DNA of 13,412 nucleotides from Actinomycetes bacterium (GTDB taxonomy: Bacteria > Actinomycetota > Actinomycetes > JAHEKZ01): contig JAJAYM010000374.1 of NCBI GenBank assembly GCA_027117675.1, positions 1-13,412 on the forward strand, in the 5' to 3' direction. The notes below the pieces were generated by a model. The model was not told the DNA's origin. It saw nothing but the letters and a program-made list of their open reading frames with translations, and made no database searches. Numbering within the stretch: the stretch's first letter is position 1; the number at the start of each line of letters is the position of its first letter. Below are positions 6,317 through 13,412 of this stretch, in pieces. The position numbers were made by a program, and so were the translations under genes.

Positions 6317-6925
6317 GTGGCTCGTGCGCGCGTAGTCGTCCTGGTGTCCGGAGGCGGCACAAACCTGCAGGCGCTCCTCGACGCCTCGGCTGCGATCGAC
6401 TATCCCGCCAACGTCGTCGCGGTTGGGGCCGACCGCCCTGGTATTGCCGCCCTCGACCGGGCAGCCGTCGCCGGGATCCCTACCTTCATCGCTGCACCGA
6501 GCCACTACAACGATCACCGGTCCTGGGATGTCGCACTCGCTAACGCAACGGCCGCTTATCGCCCCGACCTCGTTGTCCTTGCGGGATTCATGCGGTTAGT
6601 CGGGCCGGCATTCCTTGAGCGCTTCCCAGGCCTGGTCATCAACACCCACCCGGCCTTGTCGCCAGCCTTTCCGGGAATGCACGGCCCACGCGACGCCCTC
6701 GCCTACGGCGTCAAGATCACCGGCTGCACCATCTTCATCGTGGACGACGGCATCGATACCGGCCCGGTCGTGGCCCCGGTCGCGCCCCCCGTGCTCGACA
6801 ACGATGCCGAGGCCAGCCTTCACGAGCGCATCAAGGAACACGAGCGCGAGCTGCTCGCGCTAACCGTGGCTGAGCTGGTCACTGACAGGTACCGCATCGA
6901 GGGAAGAAAGGTTGTCCGCAGGTGA
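6317..6925 (+). CDS. purN: Phosphoribosylglycinamide formyltransferase (GAR transformylase)
   Basis: Third step of de novo purine synthesis: transfers the formyl group of 10-formyl-tetrahydrofolate to GAR. The GTG at 6317 gives 202 residues, the usual length, with AGTAGGG nine bases upstream; GTG 6311 is in frame but too close to that site. The frame is open far upstream through perM, but that is a shadow. The phosphate-binding loop is SGGGTNLQAL (11-20). Catalytic residues corresponding to E. coli N106, H108 and D144 appear as N109 and H111 (INTHPAL) and D147 (DGIDTGP), all offset by three. The usual leucine of HPALLP is serine here (HPALSPAFPG). The stop overlaps the purH start by four bases (GTGA), a sign of translational coupling. 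Confidence 0.95.
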   Translation: MARARVVVLVSGGGTNLQALLDASAAIDYPANVVAVGADRPGIAALDRAAVAGIPTFIAAPSHYNDHRSWDVALANATAAYRPDLVVLAGFMRLVGPAFLERFPGLVINTHPALSPAFPGMHGPRDALAYGVKITGCTIFIVDDGIDTGPVVAPVAPPVLDNDAEASLHERIKEHERELLALTVAELVTDRYRIEGRKVVRR

Positions 6926-8490
6926 CGCAACGTCGCATCCGGCGCGCTTTGGTGAGCGTCTACGACAAGACTGGTCTGGCCGAGCTTGCTCAGGGGCTGC
7001 ATGCCGCCGGTGTCAGTCTGGTCTCTACCGGCTCAACGGCAGCACGGATCGCCGACGCCGGGATACCGGTCACGAAGGTGGAAGACCTCACTGGCTTCCC
7101 CGAGTGTCTTGATGGCCGCGTCAAAACGCTGCACCCTCGCGTGCATGCCGGGATCCTTGCGGACCTCCGCAAGCCTGATCACGAGCAGCAGCTCGTCGAC
7201 CTCGGCATCGAGGCGTTCGACCTGGTCGTGGTCAACCTGTACCCGTTCACGCAGACGGTGACCTCGGGGGCGTCGCCGGATGAGTGCATCGAGCAGATCG
7301 ACATCGGTGGTCCGTCGATGGTGCGCGCTGCAGCAAAGAACCATCCCAGTGTTGCTGTGGTTGTCAGCCCCGGCCGCTACCCCGACGTGCTGGACGCTGT
7401 GCGTGCCGGTGGTTTCACCCTCCAGCAGCGTCAGCGTTTGGCAGCCGATGCGTTCATACATACCGGTACCTACGACGTCGCTGTCGCATCGTGGATGAGC
7501 AGCGTCCTGGCCCCTGAGACCGATGGCAACGACCTTCCGTCCTGGGTCGGCGGGACGTGGGACCGTGCGGCGACGCTCCGTTACGGTGAGAACCCGCACC
7601 AGCGAGCAGCGCTCTACACGAACGGCTATGGGCCCGAAGGCCTGGCCCAGGCTGTACAGTTGCATGGCAAGGAGATGTCGTACAACAACTACATCGATGC
7701 CGATGCTGCCCGTCGCGCGGCCTACGACCACCCTGAAGCATGCGTCGCGATCATCAAGCACGCCAACCCATGCGGCATCGCGGTGGATTCCATCGACGAT
7801 ATCGCCGCGGCCTACCGCAAGGCGTTCGAGTGCGACCCGGTATCGGCCTTCGGCGGTGTCGTCGCCAGCAACCGACCAGTCACGCTGGCAATGGCTGAGG
7901 CGATCGGTGACGTTTTCACGGAGGTCGTCGTCGCACCCGACTTTGACGCCGATGCACTTGACCTGTTGCGGCAAAAGAAGAGTGTGCGACTGCTTCGCTG
8001 TGCGCCGGTCCCCACGGGCGAGGCGATCGAGACGCGTCCGGTCAGTGGTGGGTTACTCATGCAGGTCCGCGATTCGCTGCAGGCCGACGGTGACAATCCC
8101 ACCGGTTGGACCCTGGCCGCTGGTACTGCAGCTCATGAGTCGACGCTGCTCGATCTCTCGTTCGCGTGGCGTGCCTGTCGGTCGGTGAAGTCAAATGCGA
8201 TCCTGCTCGCCAACGACGGTGCCAGTGTCGGCGTGGGTATGGGGCAGGTAAGCCGGGTCGACAGTGCCAAGCTGGCCGTGATGCGTGCCGGTGCCGAGCG
8301 GGCTCGCGGGTCGGTGGCCGCTTCAGATGCGTTCTTCCCGTTTCCGGATGGAATGCAGGTTTTGATTGACGCTGGCGTCCGCGCAGTCGTCCAACCGGGA
8401 GGCTCAGTGCGTGACGACGAGATCATCTCAGCGGCCGAGGCGGCGGGCGTCACGATGTACCTCACGGGCACGCGGCACTTCTTCCACTGA
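6922..8490 (+). CDS. purH: Bifunctional AICAR formyltransferase / IMP cyclohydrolase
   Basis: Catalyses the last two steps to IMP: formylation of AICAR with 10-formyl-tetrahydrofolate, then ring closure. It has 522 residues, normal for the family. The N-terminal cyclohydrolase domain (1 to about 200) shows SVYDKTGL, STGSTA, and GRVKTLHPRVHAGIL with the conserved lysine K68. The transformylase domain shows LRYGENPHQ (219 onward), the catalytic K279-H280 pair in IIKHANPCG, then AFGGVVASN, KSNAILLA and the C-terminal TGTRHFFH, all intact. The GTG start overlaps the purN stop, with GAAAGG ten bases upstream. It is followed after 12 bases by the deiminase-family gene, so the operon seems to run on. 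Confidence 0.97.
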   Translation: MTQRRIRRALVSVYDKTGLAELAQGLHAAGVSLVSTGSTAARIADAGIPVTKVEDLTGFPECLDGRVKTLHPRVHAGILADLRKPDHEQQLVDLGIEAFDLVVVNLYPFTQTVTSGASPDECIEQIDIGGPSMVRAAAKNHPSVAVVVSPGRYPDVLDAVRAGGFTLQQRQRLAADAFIHTGTYDVAVASWMSSVLAPETDGNDLPSWVGGTWDRAATLRYGENPHQRAALYTNGYGPEGLAQAVQLHGKEMSYNNYIDADAARRAAYDHPEACVAIIKHANPCGIAVDSIDDIAAAYRKAFECDPVSAFGGVVASNRPVTLAMAEAIGDVFTEVVVAPDFDADALDLLRQKKSVRLLRCAPVPTGEAIETRPVSGGLLMQVRDSLQADGDNPTGWTLAAGTAAHESTLLDLSFAWRACRSVKSNAILLANDGASVGVGMGQVSRVDSAKLAVMRAGAERARGSVAASDAFFPFPDGMQVLIDAGVRAVVQPGGSVRDDEIISAAEAAGVTMYLTGTRHFFH

Positions 8491-8502
8491 TTGGGGCGAT
8501 TG

Positions 8503-9561
8503 ATGACCTACCGAATGCTGGCTGAGTGGGAGCGGCACGCCCGGACGTGGATGGCGCTGCCACCGCCGGGGGGTTACGTGGAGAAGGTCGACCCCAAGGC
8601 GCTGGACGCATGGATCGCCACCGCCAACGCCGTCGGCGAGTTCGAACCAGTGTCGCTGCTTGTGAATGAGGCTGAGACCGATCGAGTGGCATCCCTGGTC
8701 GGGCCCGGGGTTGACCTCCTGTCAGCGGACTTCGACGACGGTTGGCTGCGCGACAGCGGGCCAACCTTCGTGGTGGACGACGCCGACGGTTCCCTTGCCG
8801 CCGTTCACTGGGTATTCAATGCCTGGGGCAGCATTCAGGACCACGCGCGTGACGCACAGCTCGGCGCCTTCGTCGCCAATCACGCGGGCGCCTCGGTGCT
8901 GGCTAGTCCGATGGTGAACGAGGGTGGTGGCATTTGCGTCGACGGTGAGGGGACGGTCATCGTCACCGAGACCGTTCAGCTGCACGATCGCCGTAATCCC
9001 GGCTGGAGCAAGCGGCAGGTTGAGGATGAGTTGGCCAGAACGATCGGCGCGACCACGGTGATCTGGCTGAAGCGTGGCCTGATGGGTGATATGCAACAGT
9101 TCCGGCCAGGGGTGGGCACGAACGGACACGTGGACGTGCTGGCCGCGTTCGTTCGACCCGGTGTTGTCGTCGTTCACGGGCAGCCGGATCCGCACCACTA
9201 TGACCACGAGGTGATGGCCGAGAACGTGCGACGCCTCCGGGCAGCTCGCGACGCCAAGGGCAGGGCACTTGACATCATCGCCATTGACGCACCCAAGGAC
9301 ACCGTCGTCGACGGGGTGTCAATCGACCACAGCTACATCAATTACGCGTATGCGAACGATGGTCTGGTGATGTCAACGTTCGGTGATCCCAAGGCCGACG
9401 TGAACGCCGCTCAGATTCTGCAAGAGCTTCATCCCGAGCGACGAATCTCCCGCGTGGACGCCGAGCCGATCTTCCGCAACGGCGGAGGGGTCCACTGCAT
9501 CACCCAGCAGGAGCCCGACCTGGCCGTCCCGGCCTCCTTGAGGGGCGTTGCATCACGCTGA
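8503..9561 (+). CDS. Agmatine deiminase family protein (PAD_porph family)
   Basis: A 352-aa member of the guanidino-group-modifying fold; agmatine deiminases turn agmatine into N-carbamoylputrescine and ammonia in the arginine-to-putrescine route. The whole motif set is present: WLRDSGP (81-87, D84), NEGGGICVDGEGT (139-151), TNGHVD (206-211, with H209 and D211) and the catalytic cysteine C332 in NGGGVHCITQQEP. The ATG at 8503 has GGGG six bases upstream; a TTG at 8491 is in frame but directly abuts the purH stop. The gap to purH is 12 bases, and the stop overlaps the likely transporter start. No N-carbamoylputrescine hydrolase lies in the window. The family is secure; agmatine as substrate is probable only, since relatives act on peptidyl-arginine or other guanidines, so I give no symbol. 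Confidence 0.88.
   Translation: MTYRMLAEWERHARTWMALPPPGGYVEKVDPKALDAWIATANAVGEFEPVSLLVNEAETDRVASLVGPGVDLLSADFDDGWLRDSGPTFVVDDADGSLAAVHWVFNAWGSIQDHARDAQLGAFVANHAGASVLASPMVNEGGGICVDGEGTVIVTETVQLHDRRNPGWSKRQVEDELARTIGATTVIWLKRGLMGDMQQFRPGVGTNGHVDVLAAFVRPGVVVVHGQPDPHHYDHEVMAENVRRLRAARDAKGRALDIIAIDAPKDTVVDGVSIDHSYINYAYANDGLVMSTFGDPKADVNAAQILQELHPERRISRVDAEPIFRNGGGVHCITQQEPDLAVPASLRGVASR
9540..9560 (+). promoter_or_regulatory. Ribosome site and non-canonical start region of the transporter gene
   Basis: GAGGGG (9540-9545) lies inside the end of the deiminase gene. In the transporter frame the only near-cognate starts downstream of it are ATC at 9552 (spacing six) and CTG at 9558 (spacing 12, overlapping the deiminase stop as CTGA). 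There is no ATG, GTG or TTG in frame before 9633. The nearby GTG at 9562 is in another frame and soon reaches a stop. Confidence 0.4.
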
Positions 9562-10523
9562 GTGAGAGCCAACACAGCGAGAGCCGGCGCGTCCCTGCCG
9601 TTGTCGCATTCGGGGCCGGACTCGTCGTTGCTGTGCAGGGACGAATCAACGGTGAAGTCGGTGACCTCACTGGCAACGGTGTACTCAGCGCACTCCTGAA
9701 CTTCGCAGTAGGGCTGTTGCTCTTGGTCGTGCTCGTCGCTTCGCGCCAGGTGACGCGGGACGCGCTGCGTGCGCTTCCGTCGATGGTCGGTCCCACGGGA
9801 CTTCCGTGGTGGACGCTCATCGGCGGCATTGGTGGGGCGATCTACGTCACTGGTCAGTCGGCCACCGTCGCTGTGTTGGGGGTAGCCCTCTTCACGGTGG
9901 CGACCGTCGCCGGCTCAACCGGGGCGGGGCTGCTGGTGGACAAGGTAGGGCTCGGTCCGGGTGGACGCGTTCCAGTGAATGTGGGGCGGGTTGTAGCGGC
10001 GGTACTCGCCGTCGTCGCGGTGTGGGTGGGCTCTGGCGGCCGTGACGCAGCGGGGGCAGTCTCCATCCCGTTCCTTCTCCTCGCGCTGCTTGCCGGTGCA
10101 GCTGGAGCCGTTCAGGTGGGGCTCAACGGCCGGGTGTCGACAGCGACGGGTCAGCCACTCGTCGCCGCGCTGGTGAACTTTGTCGTCGGACTGATCTTGC
10201 TGCTACTGATCGTCGCCATGCAGGCGTTGCTCGATCCTGACGCGGTCGGATCTCTTCGACCGTTGTCCGAAAGGCCATGGCTCTTGGTCGCTGGCACCAT
10301 GGGCGTCCTCTTCGTCGCTGGGTCGGCGTGGTCGGTGCGCGCCCTGGGAGTGCTGCTGCTGTCGCTGATTGTCCTGGCTGGAACACTTGTCGGCGCCGTG
10401 GCCGTCGATCTTGTGGTCCCTACCTCAGGGGCGTTGGTCAACGGCTACCTCATCGCCGGGATCGTGCTGACCTTCGCATCCGTCGGGTTGGCGGTCGTGC
10501 GGCGGCGCGTCCCACCGGCGTGA
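9558..10523 (+). CDS. DMT-superfamily transporter with two YdcZ (DUF606) domains
   Basis: Integral membrane protein, about 321 aa from CTG 9558, substrate unknown. It is an internal duplication. The N-terminal half (AVQGRINGEVG, LLNFAVGLLLL, VAGSTGAGLLVDKVG) is echoed in the second half from about residue 167 (AVQVGLNGRVS, LVNFVVGLILL, LAGTLVGAVAVDLVVP). Each half corresponds to one roughly 150-aa, five-helix YdcZ unit, so this is the fused form. Starting at the first ordinary codon, GTG 9633, would delete the first helix (VPAVVAFGAGLVVA), which its counterpart in repeat 2 (FLLLALLAGAAGA) shows to be part of the fold. I therefore place the start at CTG 9558, or possibly ATC 9552. The gene is tightly linked to the deiminase upstream, which suggests a shared substrate or product, and it ends 4-13 bases before folD. 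Confidence 0.8.
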   Translation: MSESQHSESRRVPAVVAFGAGLVVAVQGRINGEVGDLTGNGVLSALLNFAVGLLLLVVLVASRQVTRDALRALPSMVGPTGLPWWTLIGGIGGAIYVTGQSATVAVLGVALFTVATVAGSTGAGLLVDKVGLGPGGRVPVNVGRVVAAVLAVVAVWVGSGGRDAAGAVSIPFLLLALLAGAAGAVQVGLNGRVSTATGQPLVAALVNFVVGLILLLLIVAMQALLDPDAVGSLRPLSERPWLLVAGTMGVLFVAGSAWSVRALGVLLLSLIVLAGTLVGAVAVDLVVPTSGALVNGYLIAGIVLTFASVGLAVVRRRVPPA

Positions 10524-10524
10524 C

Positions 10525-10531
10525 AGGATGG
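10525..10531 (+). promoter_or_regulatory. Ribosome site that favours the GTG start of folD
   Basis: AGGATGG at 10525-10531 places AGGA eight bases before GTG 10537. The alternative ATG at 10528 lies inside this site and has no purine-rich stretch at proper distance. Confidence 0.5.
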
Positions 10532-10536
10532 CTCTC

Positions 10537-11400
10537 GTGGCAGCGACGATTCTCGATGGCAAACAGGTAGCAGGCGCGATCAGGTCTGAGCTCGCGATGC
10601 GAGTCGCGGCCCTCAAGGCGCAGGGGGTGCATCCTGGGCTCGGGACGATCCTGGTGGGCAATGACCCCGGCAGCCACTCCTATGTCGGCGGAAAACACCG
10701 GGACTGTGCCGAGGTAGGAATCGCCAGTCTCCGCCGCGACCTCCCGGACGACGCTTCACAGGCCGACGTCGAGAAGGCCGTCGTCGAACTCAACGCTGAC
10801 CCGGCCTGTACCGGATACATCGTCCAGCTGCCGCTCCCCAAGGGCCTCGACTCACATCGGGTCTTGGCTCTGATGGACTCGGACAAAGACGCCGATGGAC
10901 TGCACCCGATGAATCTCGGACGCCTCGTTCTGGGCGAGGACGCCCCCTTGCCCTGCACTCCGCGCGGCATCGTCGAGTTGCTTCGCCGGTACGACGTTCC
11001 GATCGCCGGAGCAGAGGTCGTGGTCGTCGGCCGTGGCGTGACGGTGGGGCGGCCGCTGGGGCTGTTGCTCACCCGGCGCAGTGAAAACGCCACAGTGACT
11101 TTGTGCCACACCGGCACCCGCGATCTCCGCGGCCACCTGGCCAGGGCCGACATCATCGTGGCCGCCGCCGGGGTGCCGAATCTCATCACCGCTGACGCGA
11201 TCCGTCGCGGTGCTGCGGTACTGGACGTGGGGATCACCAGAACCGATCTGGGTCTAGTGGGCGACGTCTCTCCGGAGGTTTCGGAGGTAGCCGGACACCT
11301 GGCGCCGATGCCTGGCGGTACGGGTCCGATGACCCGAGCGATGCTTCTGGCGAATGTGGTCGAGCGTGCTGAGTCGCGAGCCGGGGTAGTGGCGGGCTGA
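10537..11400 (+). CDS. folD: Bifunctional methylene-tetrahydrofolate dehydrogenase / methenyl-tetrahydrofolate cyclohydrolase
   Basis: Interconverts 5,10-methylene- and 10-formyl-tetrahydrofolate with NADP, supplying the formyl donor used by PurN and PurH encoded upstream. From GTG 10537 it has 287 residues; ATG 10528 would add three. The catalytic Y49 and K53 (SHSYVGGK) and Q97 (YIVQLPLPKGLD) align with human Y52, K56 and Q100. DKDADGLHPMNLGRL (117 onward) follows, then PCTPRGIVELL and the NADP-binding Rossmann segment VVVVGRGVTVGRPLG (161-175). The C-terminal motif reads PGGTGPMT where GGVGPMT is usual, a mild change. Two bases separate its stop from the DUF3017 gene, so the two are co-transcribed. 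Confidence 0.95.
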   Translation: MAATILDGKQVAGAIRSELAMRVAALKAQGVHPGLGTILVGNDPGSHSYVGGKHRDCAEVGIASLRRDLPDDASQADVEKAVVELNADPACTGYIVQLPLPKGLDSHRVLALMDSDKDADGLHPMNLGRLVLGEDAPLPCTPRGIVELLRRYDVPIAGAEVVVVGRGVTVGRPLGLLLTRRSENATVTLCHTGTRDLRGHLARADIIVAAAGVPNLITADAIRRGAAVLDVGITRTDLGLVGDVSPEVSEVAGHLAPMPGGTGPMTRAMLLANVVERAESRAGVVAG

Positions 11401-11402
11401 CT

Positions 11403-11738
11403 GTGTCCGCTGACGAGCCTCGCGAGGAGCGCCTTGACGGCGAGGGCAACCCGATCGATGACCAACCCCTGATCGAGCGAACGATCGACCAGTGGCCGCT
11501 GGCGCTGGTCCTGATAGGGCTGGCAGCCGGGTTGATCGTGCTTTCGTTCTACGATTTCAAGGTCGGGTCGATCATGCTCGGTGCCGCAGCGATTTTCGCT
11601 GCCGCTTTGCGAATGGTGCTTCCCCGTGATCGCGCCGGCCTGCTGGCCATTCGCAGCCGTTCCGTTGACCTGGTGACGATGTATGGGCTGGGCATCGCCC
11701 TGACCACCGTTGCAGCGCTGGTTCCGCCGGCCCGGTAA
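11403..11738 (+). CDS. DUF3017 small membrane protein
   Basis: A 111-aa protein with an acidic N-terminus (about 1-29) and three predicted membrane helices (about 31-49, 54-73 and 90-108). Between helices 2 and 3 it has the conserved-looking cytoplasmic segment LRMVLPRDRAGLLAIRSR. That segment and its place directly after folD and before mdh match DUF3017, an actinobacterial family of unknown function. The GTG start lies two bases after the folD stop. It has no clear ribosome site of its own and is probably translated by coupling to folD. I see no enzymatic motif. Confidence 0.82.
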   Translation: MSADEPREERLDGEGNPIDDQPLIERTIDQWPLALVLIGLAAGLIVLSFYDFKVGSIMLGAAAIFAAALRMVLPRDRAGLLAIRSRSVDLVTMYGLGIALTTVAALVPPAR

Positions 11739-11784
11739 TCTCAGGGGCGTCCCAAACCCCAAGCAAGGACCGGTGAGTACTTTC

Positions 11785-12753
11785 ATGACGTCAGCCACCC
11801 GCAGCCACAAGGTCACCGTCGTCGGAGCGGGCTTCTACGGCTCGACCACTGCGCAGCGGCTCGCGGAGTACGACATCTTCGAGACGGTCGTGCTCACCGA
11901 TATCGTCGATGGCAAGCCTGAGGGTCTGGCGCTCGACATGAATCAATCGCGTCCCATCGAAGGCTTCGAGACAAAGGTCGTTGGTGTGACCACCGACCCA
12001 GCCACCGGCGCCGGGTACGAGAAGACCGCCGACAGCGACATCGTGATCATCACCGCAGGTCTTCCGCGCAAGCCGGGCATGAGCCGGATGGATCTCATCG
12101 CGACGAACGCCAAGATTGTTCGTGGTGTTGCGGAGAACGTCGCGAAGCACTCGCCCAACGCCGTCATCATCGTGGTGTCCAACCCACTCGACGAGATGAC
12201 CGCCCTTGCTCAGTTGGCGAGCAGGTTCCCGAAGCAGCGGGTGATCGGCCAAGCAGGGATGCTCGACACCGCCCGCTTCACGCACTTCGTCGCAGAGGCA
12301 CTTGCCGTTCCGGTGGCGTCGGTTCGGACGCTCACCTTGGGTTCGCACGGCGACACGATGGTGCCAGTGCCCAGCCGCTGCACCGTCGACGGAAAGTCTC
12401 TGACAGACCTGCTGCCGGCCGACAAGATCGACGAGCTCGTGGTCCGTACGCGCAATGGGGGTGCCGAAGTTGTCGCGCTACTCAAGACCGGATCGGCCTA
12501 CTACGCCCCTTCAGCTGCGGCAGCACGCATGGCGAAAGCCGTGGCAGACGACTCCGGTGCAGTCATGCCGGTTTGTGCCTGGGTTGACGGCGAGTACGGC
12601 ATCGCTGGCGTCTATCTCGGTGTCGAGGCTGAGATCGGCTCAGCTGGTATCCGCAAGGTCGTCGAAGATGAACTGACCGAGACTGAGCTCGCGGGGCTCA
12701 GAGCGGCTGCTGAGGCTGTCCGGGCGAAGCAAGCCGACGTCGTGGATCTCTGA
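11785..12753 (+). CDS. mdh: Malate dehydrogenase, lactate-dehydrogenase-like class
   Basis: NAD-dependent oxidation of malate to oxaloacetate in the TCA cycle. From ATG 11785 it has 322 residues; GTG 11773 (four residues longer, AAGGA only three bases upstream) is an alternative start, while GGTGA at 11772-11776 serves 11785. The Rossmann loop is GAGFYG (14-19) with D39 at the end of beta-2, which indicates NAD. Substrate-loop arginines R95 and R101 lie in LPRKPGMSR, the arginine pattern of malate rather than lactate enzymes. N133 (VSNPLD), D161 and R164 (LDTARF) and the proton-accepting H188 (GSHGDTMVP) are all in place. This is the LDH-like MDH class, not the cytosolic-type MDH that I recall in Streptomyces. 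It ends two bases before icd, so the two TCA genes look like one operon. Confidence 0.95.
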   Translation: MTSATRSHKVTVVGAGFYGSTTAQRLAEYDIFETVVLTDIVDGKPEGLALDMNQSRPIEGFETKVVGVTTDPATGAGYEKTADSDIVIITAGLPRKPGMSRMDLIATNAKIVRGVAENVAKHSPNAVIIVVSNPLDEMTALAQLASRFPKQRVIGQAGMLDTARFTHFVAEALAVPVASVRTLTLGSHGDTMVPVPSRCTVDGKSLTDLLPADKIDELVVRTRNGGAEVVALLKTGSAYYAPSAAAARMAKAVADDSGAVMPVCAWVDGEYGIAGVYLGVEAEIGSAGIRKVVEDELTETELAGLRAAAEAVRAKQADVVDL

Positions 12754-12755
12754 GC

Positions 12756-13412
12756 ATGACCAAGATCAGGGTCGACAACCCGGTCGTCGAGCTGGACGGC
12801 GACGAGATGACGCGGATCATTTGGGCGTTCATCAAGGAGCAGTTGATCCTGCCGTACGTCGACGTCGACCTGAAGTACTTCGACCTCGGGATCGAGAGCC
12901 GCGATGCGACGGACGACCAGATCACGGTCGACGCAGCGAATGCCATCTAGCAGTACGGCGTCGGGATCAAGTGCGCCACCATCACTCCGGACGAGGCCCG
13001 CGTCGAGGAGTTCGGGCTCAAGAAGATGTGGCGGTCCCCGAACGGCACCATCCGCAACATCCTGGACGGTGTCATCTTCCGAGAGCCGATCATCATCAGC
13101 AACATTCCTCGCCTCGTCCCGGGCTGGACCAAGCCGATCGTGATCGGGCGCCACGCGCACGGTGACCAGTACAAGGCGACGGACTTCGTGGTCCCCGGCC
13201 CTGGGAAAGTCACCATCACCTACCAGCCGGCCGATGGCAGCCAGCCGATGGAGTTCGACATCGCTGACTTCCCTGGCGGAGGTGTCGCCATGGGGATGTA
13301 CAACTTCGACGAATCGATTCGCGACTTTGCGCGTGCATCGCTGCGTTACGGCCTGGCGCGCAACTTCCCGGTGTATCTATCGACGAAGAACACCATCCTC
13401 AAGGCCTATGAC
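12756..13412 (+). pseudogene. icd: NADP-dependent isocitrate dehydrogenase, interrupted by an in-frame amber codon (3' end outside window)
   Basis: Homolog of the eukaryotic-type dimeric isocitrate dehydrogenase (about 405 aa), which makes 2-oxoglutarate, CO2 and NADPH. The frame begins MTKIRVDNPVVELDGDEMTR but reads TAG at 12948-12950, codon 65. After it the same frame continues to the window end with full conservation: KCATITPDEARVEEF, SPNGTIRN, IPRLVPGW, IGRHAHGDQY, GGGVAMGMYN, YLSTKNTILK. Counting the stop as one residue, the numbering equals human IDH1: K72, T77, S94, N96, R100, R109 and R132 all fall in place, so there is no indel. The stop replaces a site that is normally lysine (AIKK or similar), one base from AAG or CAG. 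It is either a true nonsense mutation, a base-calling error or a suppressed codon. The gene follows mdh by two bases and has only a weak ribosome site. Confidence 0.85.

Noticed and set aside
9562..9699. GTG 9562 as start of the transporter
   Set aside because: It is in a different frame and meets a stop (TGA near 9699) without encoding a membrane segment; it could matter only if a frameshift existed.
12948..12956. Programmed stop readthrough or a recoded TAG at icd
   Set aside because: TAG ends several normal genes here, and the context (TAG CAG TAC) only partly resembles the known leaky CAR-YYA context, which is a eukaryotic viral signal. Not excluded, but unsupported by sequence alone.

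Overview
The window is high-GC, densely packed chromosomal DNA. Many GTG starts, short gene gaps and the gene families all point to an actinobacterium. The neighbourhood pcrA, M23 peptidase, icmB-type gene, sucC-sucD, perM (DUF6350), purN-purH, folD, DUF3017, mdh resembles, from memory, the housekeeping region around sucCD in Streptomyces and, for sucCD-perM-purN-purH, Mycobacterium. The lactate-dehydrogenase-like mdh followed directly by icd suggests Micrococcales or a relative, but that placement is inference.

Layout. Bases 1-798 are the 3' part of a PcrA/UvrD-type helicase. It converges on a secreted M23 metallopeptidase (833-1594, minus). A 316-base divergent region follows, with a CRP/GlxR-like palindrome and a good promoter candidate. 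Next comes a stand-alone cobalamin-binding mutase subunit (1911-2327), then a 453-base gene-free spacer holding two 38-base direct repeats around a perfect 21-bp inverted repeat. sucC-sucD (2781-4847) follows, then a second long inverted repeat. From 4995 to the window end the genes run on the plus strand with almost no gaps: perM, purN, purH, an agmatine-deiminase-family gene, a two-domain YdcZ-type transporter, folD, a DUF3017 membrane protein, mdh, and icd cut by the window end.

The genes are mainly central metabolism. SucCD, Mdh and Icd are TCA-cycle enzymes, and the B12-binding subunit can feed succinyl-CoA towards SucCD. PurN and PurH both use 10-formyl-tetrahydrofolate, which FolD helps to supply. 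The deiminase and transporter genes sit between purH and folD as a likely two-gene accessory cassette.

Main oddities: (1) icd has an in-frame amber stop at codon 65, with about 460 bases of perfectly conserved Icd reading frame after it. (2) Two inverted repeats with 21-base arms bracket sucCD, and one is enclosed by near-identical direct repeats. (3) The transporter has no ATG, GTG or TTG start that would include its first membrane segment. I found no clear evidence of a wholly new system, phage, CRISPR array, transposase, tRNA or rRNA.
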